Source of the DNA: an uncultured Lachnospiraceae bacterium
GTDB lineage: Bacteria; Bacillota; Clostridia; Lachnospirales; Lachnospiraceae
NCBI GenBank assembly: GCA_910577785.1
Contig: CAJTNT010000026.1
Span: 1-56,331 of the forward strand
DNA length: 56,331 nucleotides
Reading direction: 5' to 3'
Shown: positions 52,157 through 56,331 of the stretch, one piece after another
How the letters are laid out: the number at the start of each line of letters is the position of its first letter
How positions within the stretch are numbered: position 1 is the first letter of the stretch
The notes under the pieces: model-generated
What the model was told of the DNA's origin: nothing
Database searches by the model: none
Seen by the model: the letters and a program-made list of their open reading frames with translations, nothing else
Translations under genes and position numbers: made by a program

Positions 52157-53566
52157 TTAATATTCCTTCCGGCAGGCGTCCATTGCGGCGTCGTATACCT
52201 TGGCAAATGGGACTTTGCACTGCTTGGCGGCTGCGGCGACATCCTCATATTCCGGCTTAAATTTGCTCAGGCCGTAGCCGGTGCTGATTTTGACGGTAAT
52301 TTCCCCATAAACGGTGCGCACCTTGCGGAACTGGGCTTCCAGGGTGCGGCGGTAGCAGGGCTGAATACGGATGCCGCGGGTGGCCGTATGGGTGAGGATC
52401 AGGCGGCTGAAGCGGCTTTCTTCCTCCAGGTTGCACAGGCAGGTCAAAAGAAGGCCAGGGCGGTTCTTCTTCATATAGACGGGCGTGGTGAAGACGTCCA
52501 GGGCGCCGGCGTCCAGCAGCAGGCCTACGGCATAGGAGACAGCTTCCGGGGACATGTCGTCCAGATTGCAGGAAAGCTCCAGGATCTGGTCGAGGCTGTG
52601 GAACTGTTCCGTGTAGAAGTCCGGGCGGGTTTCCCTGACAGGAACCTGTGCCAGGGCGGCAGCTTCATAGGAACTGGGGAGCTGCTTGGGGGAAGGGACA
52701 GGCAGGATACTCATATTGCCCCAGAAAGCCCGCAGGCAGTTGGCTGTCGGGTAATCCTTGGAACCCATCCCATAACCGGTTTTTTCTACGGCCATCGGCG
52801 GCATGGCAATGAACTGGCTGGCAAAATGCTTCAGCAGCGCGGCGCCGGTAGGCGTGCAGAGCTCGCCTTCGATGGCGCCGCCATAAATCGGCACGTCCCG
52901 CAGGATATCCGCCGTGGCGGGCGCAGGCACAGGGAGGATCCCATGGGCGCAGCGGACGCTGCCGCTCCCCACATGGATGGGAGAGGCAACGACCTGTTCT
53001 GGGGAGAGCATCTCCAGCAGCAGGCAGCAGCCGACGACATCCATCAGGGCGTCCAGCGTGCCGACTTCGTGGAAGTGGATCTGGGAAATGTCTGTGTGGT
53101 GCGCATTGCTCTCCGCCGTGCCGATTAAGGCATAGACAGCCTTGGCGTCTTCCTTGACGGTGTCCGAAACAGGGAGGCTGTCAATCTGCGCCAGCATTTC
53201 CGGGTAGGAAACATGGAGCGGATGGTGGTGATGGCGGCCGCTTCCATGTTCGTGCGTATGTGGCTCGCATCCGGCGCCGTGTTCGTGCGTATGTGGCTCG
53301 CATCCGGCGCCATGTTCGTGCGTGTGGGGTTCCTGGCCGCTTCCGTGTTCCTCTTCCGTCTGCCCCAGGATGACGACGTTCATTTTGGTGCCCCAGATGC
53401 CGCATTTTTCAGAAGGGACAGGGCTGAGCATGACCTTGTCTGGGAAAATCCCATTCATCGTATCCAGGAAGGTGCGCTGCCCTGATTCTGGCAGGAGCTC
53501 AAAGAGGGCGCCCATCAGCATATCGCCGGCTGCGCCCATGTTGCATTCCATAAACAGTGTTTTCAT
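52157..53566 (-). CDS. larC: Nickel pincer cofactor biosynthesis protein LarC
   Basis: 469-residue nickel insertase that puts Ni into the pyridinium dithiocarboxylate pincer cofactor of lactate racemase. It has the family start (MKTLFMECNMGAAGDMLMGA), HFHEVGTLDALMDVVG and the C-terminal ferredoxin-like part (DDMSPEAVSYAVGLLLDAGA). Between residues about 74 and 116 there is an insert with three HTHEHG repeats followed by HHHH, a likely metal store or delivery segment. It is a single full frame, unlike the split larC1/C2 of Lactobacillus plantarum. Its start overlaps the larB stop by ATGA (4 nt). Confidence 0.95.
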   Translation of the reverse strand: MKTLFMECNMGAAGDMLMGALFELLPESGQRTFLDTMNGIFPDKVMLSPVPSEKCGIWGTKMNVVILGQTEEEHGSGQEPHTHEHGAGCEPHTHEHGAGCEPHTHEHGSGRHHHHPLHVSYPEMLAQIDSLPVSDTVKEDAKAVYALIGTAESNAHHTDISQIHFHEVGTLDALMDVVGCCLLLEMLSPEQVVASPIHVGSGSVRCAHGILPVPAPATADILRDVPIYGGAIEGELCTPTGAALLKHFASQFIAMPPMAVEKTGYGMGSKDYPTANCLRAFWGNMSILPVPSPKQLPSSYEAAALAQVPVRETRPDFYTEQFHSLDQILELSCNLDDMSPEAVSYAVGLLLDAGALDVFTTPVYMKKNRPGLLLTCLCNLEEESRFSRLILTHTATRGIRIQPCYRRTLEAQFRKVRTVYGEITVKISTGYGLSKFKPEYEDVAAAAKQCKVPFAKVYDAAMDACRKEY

Positions 53567-54324
53567 TTCTTATTACCTCCTATATGATTGATCATGCTGG
53601 CCAGATAGCCAGCGCCGAAGCCATTGTCAATATTTACCACGCTGACCCCGCTGGCGCAGGAATTGAGCATGGAAAGCAGGGCGGAAAGCCCGTGGAAATT
53701 AGCGCCGTAGCCGATGCTGGTAGGGACGGCAATCACCGGGCAGTCGCAGAGCCCGCCGATGACGCTGGCCAATGCGCCTTCCATCCCGGCGACAGCAACG
53801 ATAACGGTCGCTTTTGAGATGCTGTCCATATGGGCCAGGAGGCGGTGGATGCCTGCCACCCCCACGTCATAGAGGCGCTCCGTATGGTTGCCCAGGACTT
53901 CGGCAGTCAGGGCGGCCTCCTCCGCTACGGGGATGTCGCTGGTGCCTCCGGTGGCGACTACGACCGTGCCGGAAGCAGAGCGGTATTCCCTGCGGTTTAC
54001 AATGCCGATATGGGAAATTTTATCATAGGTGAGCGGGAAACGTCCTGCCAGATATGCGGCAGATTCTTCCGATAGCCGGGTAATCAGGATGTTTTCCGGG
54101 CAGTGGGACAGCAGGGAGTGGAGGATGCCTTCCATCTGCACCGCAGTCTTCCCTGCACCATAGATTACTTCCGGCGTCCCCTGACGGATTGCCCGGTGAT
54201 GGTCGATTTTGGCGTAGCCCAAGTCTTCGAAGGGGCTGATTTTCAGCTGCTCATAGGCAGTGTGGATGTCAAGCGTCCCATCCTGCACCTGCTGTAAAAC
54301 AGAAAGCATGTGTTGCGATTCCAT
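53563..54324 (-). CDS. larB: Pyridinium-3,5-biscarboxylic acid mononucleotide synthase LarB
   Basis: 253-residue enzyme of the nickel pincer cofactor pathway, which carboxylates nicotinic acid adenine dinucleotide. Its fold is related to AIR carboxylase (PurE): the C-terminal TSIGYGANFHGLSALLSMLNS segment is typical. The ATG at 54324 follows AGGAGG; a GTG at 54330 lies within that signal. It is the first gene of the larBC operon. larA and larE are not present here. Confidence 0.94.
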   Translation of the reverse strand: MESQHMLSVLQQVQDGTLDIHTAYEQLKISPFEDLGYAKIDHHRAIRQGTPEVIYGAGKTAVQMEGILHSLLSHCPENILITRLSEESAAYLAGRFPLTYDKISHIGIVNRREYRSASGTVVVATGGTSDIPVAEEAALTAEVLGNHTERLYDVGVAGIHRLLAHMDSISKATVIVAVAGMEGALASVIGGLCDCPVIAVPTSIGYGANFHGLSALLSMLNSCASGVSVVNIDNGFGAGYLASMINHIGGNKK

Positions 54325-54375
54325 AGGCACCTCCTATTTTTTCTGTATATTTGTTTATTTTTTGCTAATTTTTCA

Positions 54376-54402
54376 TATAATAACCTCAATATGATTATTA
54401 TA
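54376..54402. promoter_or_regulatory. AT-rich inverted repeat between larB and the HPr-like gene
   Basis: TATAATAA (54376-54383) pairs with TTATTATA (54395-54402), separated by 11 nt in the divergent intergenic region. Possibly an operator for one or both genes. Confidence 0.4.
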
Positions 54403-54471
54403 AGAGTTCATTGTGGAATAGTCAAGGCTTGGATAGCGCAATGGCGCTTAGAATTCGAAAGGATGAGGGAT

Positions 54472-54699
54472 ATGAATGAAAAGGTTATCAAACTGGCGGA
54501 TGCAGAGGAAGTGTGTGATTTTGTGCGCGCTGCGGGCAGGTGTGATTTTGACATAGACATTACAGACCAGAGTGCGGTGATTGATGCAAAATCAATCTTG
54601 GGGGTTATGGGGTTTGGGATGCAGAAGCGGCTGATTGTGACGTATGGCGGGGAGGATGTGGGATTTGAGGACGTGCTGCGCAAGTATGCCGTGGCGTAA
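54472..54699 (+). CDS. HPr-like phosphocarrier without the active-site histidine
   Basis: 75-residue HPr-fold protein. The second half contains VIDAKSILGVMGFGM, matching the HPr regulatory helix, with Ser41 at the position of HPr Ser46, the HPr kinase target. The N-terminal segment where GLHARP should be reads KLADAEEVCDFV, so there is no phosphorylatable His15. This combination is that of Crh-like regulators, which retain Ser46 regulation but cannot pass phosphate to sugars. Start: ATG at 54472 after GGATGAGGG. It is divergent from larB and 79 nt before a convergent GntR gene. Confidence 0.85.
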   Translation: MNEKVIKLADAEEVCDFVRAAGRCDFDIDITDQSAVIDAKSILGVMGFGMQKRLIVTYGGEDVGFEDVLRKYAVA

Positions 54700-54732
54700 G
54701 GAGGTTGGCCCAACGGCTGCAGCAGAAGCGGG

Positions 54733-54753
54733 GGAGGCCGCAACAGAGACGCG
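54733..54753. repeat. Dispersed GGAGGCCGCAACAG repeat
   Basis: 21 nt, identical at 20 of 21 positions to the reverse complement of 23960-23980, the right part of the large palindrome. A 12-nt core also occurs near 1039. Confidence 0.75.
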
Positions 54754-54778
54754 GCTATCACTGCCAACAGATCTGCAT

Positions 54779-55462
54779 TCAGATGCTCTCTAACGGCAGC
54801 TGCTCCATGGCGTGGAGGATATGGATGCGCATGGCGTTCCTTGCGCCCTCTGCATTCCGTGCCTGCAGGAAATCCATAAGTATTTTATGATCTACCAGGG
54901 TAGCCTGGACGGCTTCCCCGGAAGCGCTGGACAGCCTCACGCCTTTGTGGATGCCTTCATATATGATAGGCATCAGCTGGTTCATGAATTCGTTGTGGGT
55001 GGCTTTGGCGATGGAGCGGTGGAAGGCCTGCTCTAAATCAGTACGGTCTTCCTGACGGCGGATTCTCTCTTCAATTTCCCTGCCTAGGGAAAGGATGCGC
55101 TGGATTTCTTCTTCGGTTGCACGCAAGGCAGCGTAAAAAGCGGCCTCCGGCTCAAAAATCAGACGCATTTCGTACAAATCCCTTGCGTTTACTTTGGCGG
55201 AGGAAAGGGGGGACAGTTCTTCGGATTGGGGAAGCATAAAATCCTCCCGGACAAAAGTGCCGCGGCCGCGCCGTATTTCCAGGATCCCGCCGGTGGCCAG
55301 GATGCGGATTGCTTCCCGCAGTGTGGTGCGGCTGACCTTTAGTTCCTCTGATAAAATATTCTCATTGGGCAGCTTGCTGCCTGGCAAAAAACGCTTTTCT
55401 ACGGTAATCATGGATAAGATGCTGTCTGCAATCCGCTCCGATAATCTGCTTTCCTGTTCCAT
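54779..55462 (-). CDS. GntR/FadR-family transcriptional regulator
   Basis: 227-residue regulator with an N-terminal winged helix (LSEELKVSRTTLREAIRIL recognition segment, about 38-56) and a C-terminal FCD ligand domain (EMRLIFEPEAAFYAAL, then FHRSIAKATHNEF with the likely metal-binding His). FadR-subfamily proteins respond to carbon acids such as pyruvate, lactate or gluconate. The start follows AAAAGGAA. It is divergent from ilvD and separated from it by a tandem repeat array. Confidence 0.92.
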   Translation of the reverse strand: MEQESRLSERIADSILSMITVEKRFLPGSKLPNENILSEELKVSRTTLREAIRILATGGILEIRRGRGTFVREDFMLPQSEELSPLSSAKVNARDLYEMRLIFEPEAAFYAALRATEEEIQRILSLGREIEERIRRQEDRTDLEQAFHRSIAKATHNEFMNQLMPIIYEGIHKGVRLSSASGEAVQATLVDHKILMDFLQARNAEGARNAMRIHILHAMEQLPLESI

Positions 55463-55501
55463 TTCCTTTTCCGATCCCTTTCTGATTTTATGTGCTTCTT
55501 T

Positions 55502-55618
55502 TCTGGTTCTTCTCCCTTTCTGGTTTTTTCGTCTTCTTTTTCTGGTTCTTCTCCCTTTCTGGTTTTTCGGCTTCCTTTTCTGGTTCTTCTCCCTTTCTGG
55601 TTTTTCGGCTTCCTTTTC
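55502..55618. repeat. 39-nt T-rich tandem repeat (3 units)
   Basis: Units at 55502, 55541 and 55579 (TCTGGTTCTTCTCCCTTTCTGG start) sit in the divergent gap between the GntR gene and ilvD, upstream of the regulator start. Confidence 0.85.
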
Positions 55619-55830
55619 GGAATCCCTTCTGGTTTTGTCTGCCTGTTTATGCCTCTGTATGATTAAAAGTATACAGGATGCAGGGGGATTTTACAAGCCA
55701 GCAATCGAAAAAACGGAATTGATAGATTGGATTTTTGATGATATACTAAGGAAGTGGCTGGCGGGGCGGCCTACTTACAGCCCCGATGGCACGTATGACA
55801 ATGATTGCCACTTGATGTTAAACAACATTA
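55619..55830. other. Intergenic sequence with a second possible ilvD promoter
   Basis: No gene seen. TTGATA (55719-55724) and TATACT (55742-55747) at 17 nt could form an upstream promoter. GGGGC/GCCCC at about 55764-55787 forms a small hairpin. Confidence 0.45.
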
Positions 55831-55859
55831 TTGACAGCAGACAACTAAAACGTTATAAT
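55831..55859 (+). promoter_or_regulatory. Consensus promoter of ilvD
   Basis: Perfect -35 TTGACA (55831-55836), 17-nt spacer and -10 TATAAT (55854-55859), 36 nt before the start codon. Confidence 0.9.
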
Positions 55860-55895
55860 GTCCTTATCAATCAAAAAGAAAAGAGGTAGCCAAAA

Positions 55896-56331
55896 ATGAA
55901 AAGCGATAATGTAAAAAAAGGCATGCAGCAAGCCCCCCACCGTTCCCTCTTCAACGCCCTGGGCTTTACAAAAGAAGAGATGGACCGCCCCTTAGTAGGA
56001 ATCGTAAGTTCCTACAATGAAATCGTCCCTGGGCATATGAACCTGGACAAGATTGTAAACGCTGTCAAGCTAGGCGTTGCTGAAGCCGGCGGCGTCCCCG
56101 TCGTCTTCCCGGCCATTGCAGTCTGCGATGGCATTGCCATGGGCCACACCGGCATGAAATACTCCCTCGTGACCCGCGATCTAATCGCCGACTCCACCGA
56201 ATGTATGGCCTTGGCACACCAGTTCGACGCCCTAGTCATGGTGCCCAACTGTGACAAAAACGTGCCCGGCCTCCTGATGGCAGCCGCCCGCATCAACGTG
56301 CCGACTGTATTCGTATCTGGCGGCCCCATGC
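55896..56331 (+). CDS. ilvD: Dihydroxy-acid dehydratase, N-terminal part (runs off the window)
   Basis: The first 145 codons of IlvD, which dehydrates dihydroxy-acids in branched-chain amino acid synthesis. The family N-terminus is clear: APHRSLFNALGFTKEEM, SYNEIVPGHMNLD, and the cluster-binding cysteines in AVCDGIAMGHTGM and PNCDKNVPGLLMAAARI. The normal length is about 555 residues, so about three quarters lies beyond the window. The ATG follows AGAGG. A perfect consensus promoter lies just upstream and no T-box leader is visible. Confidence 0.95.
   Translation, partial: MKSDNVKKGMQQAPHRSLFNALGFTKEEMDRPLVGIVSSYNEIVPGHMNLDKIVNAVKLGVAEAGGVPVVFPAIAVCDGIAMGHTGMKYSLVTRDLIADSTECMALAHQFDALVMVPNCDKNVPGLLMAAARINVPTVFVSGGPM

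Noticed and set aside
55194..55889. 231-codon plus-strand frame upstream of ilvD
   Set aside because: It overlaps the GntR gene and the T-rich repeat array, covers two promoters, and lacks a start signal.

Overview
The window reads as a chromosomal segment of a flagellated, spore-forming, moderately GC-rich Firmicute, most likely a gut Lachnospiraceae (Clostridia). Grounds: a Lachnospiraceae-type flagellin with a CsrA-like regulator, stage IV sporulation protein SpoIVA, a BspA-type leucine-rich-repeat surface protein, the GGGtGRT/Fe-S scaffold pair, a DUF6142-like protein, AGGAGG ribosome binding sites before almost every gene, and an AAA-ATPase-like/PD-(D/E)XK protein of a type multiplied in this family. 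The genus cannot be fixed from the sequence alone.

Layout. 1-3.7 kb: small tyrosine recombinase, flagellin and csrA, all on the minus strand. 3.7-5.2 kb: eroded patch with a MITE-like element, a VanZ-like pseudogene and a dihydrofolate-reductase-like pseudogene. 5.1-8.7 kb: MFS exporter and the GGGtGRT plus NifU-like scaffold operon. 8.9-11.4 kb: tRNA-Ala, a hypothetical gene, a ThiT-type thiamine S-component under an inverted-repeat operator, and a ribbon-helix-helix/SPFH pair. 11.5-17.2 kb: a FeoA-FeoB fusion and an LRR/Big2 surface protein. 17.4-23.6 kb: AAA-ATPase-like protein, a secreted SH3/glucosaminidase/FN3 protein and a catalytically degenerate tyrosine recombinase. 23.6-24.5 kb: a dense non-coding repeat island. 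24.5-30.6 kb: gltBD glutamate synthase. 30.8-36.6 kb: a maltodextrin-type ABC operon (binding protein, permease, unknown ORF, permease, malQ). 36.6-43.3 kb: spoIVA, GH5 cellulase, pyrE, small membrane proteins and an M29 peptidase. 43.5-46.1 kb: tRNA-Val, tRNA-Met, hemB and hemL. 46.2-52 kb: amidase, glnA, methyltransferase, lysA and a small unknown. 52.1-56.3 kb: larC/larB, an HPr-like gene, a GntR regulator and the start of ilvD.

How the genes fit. GltBD and GlnA supply nitrogen assimilation. The ABC transporter with MalQ imports and remodels alpha-glucans, and the secreted GH5 enzyme attacks beta-glucans. HemB and HemL are consecutive steps of the C5 tetrapyrrole route. LarB and LarC belong to the nickel-pincer cofactor pathway. 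LRR, FN3 and flagellin proteins form the cell surface.

Points most worth a second look: the flagellin leader with candidate CsrA sites next to csrA; the GGGtGRT/Fe-S pair; the SPFH/RHH pair; dispersed repeats, one of which sits between malE- and malF-like genes; the unknown ORF inside the maltodextrin operon; a Crh-like HPr lacking the active histidine; a hairpin that could hide the spoIVA ribosome binding site; and the 32-nt repeat family found three times.
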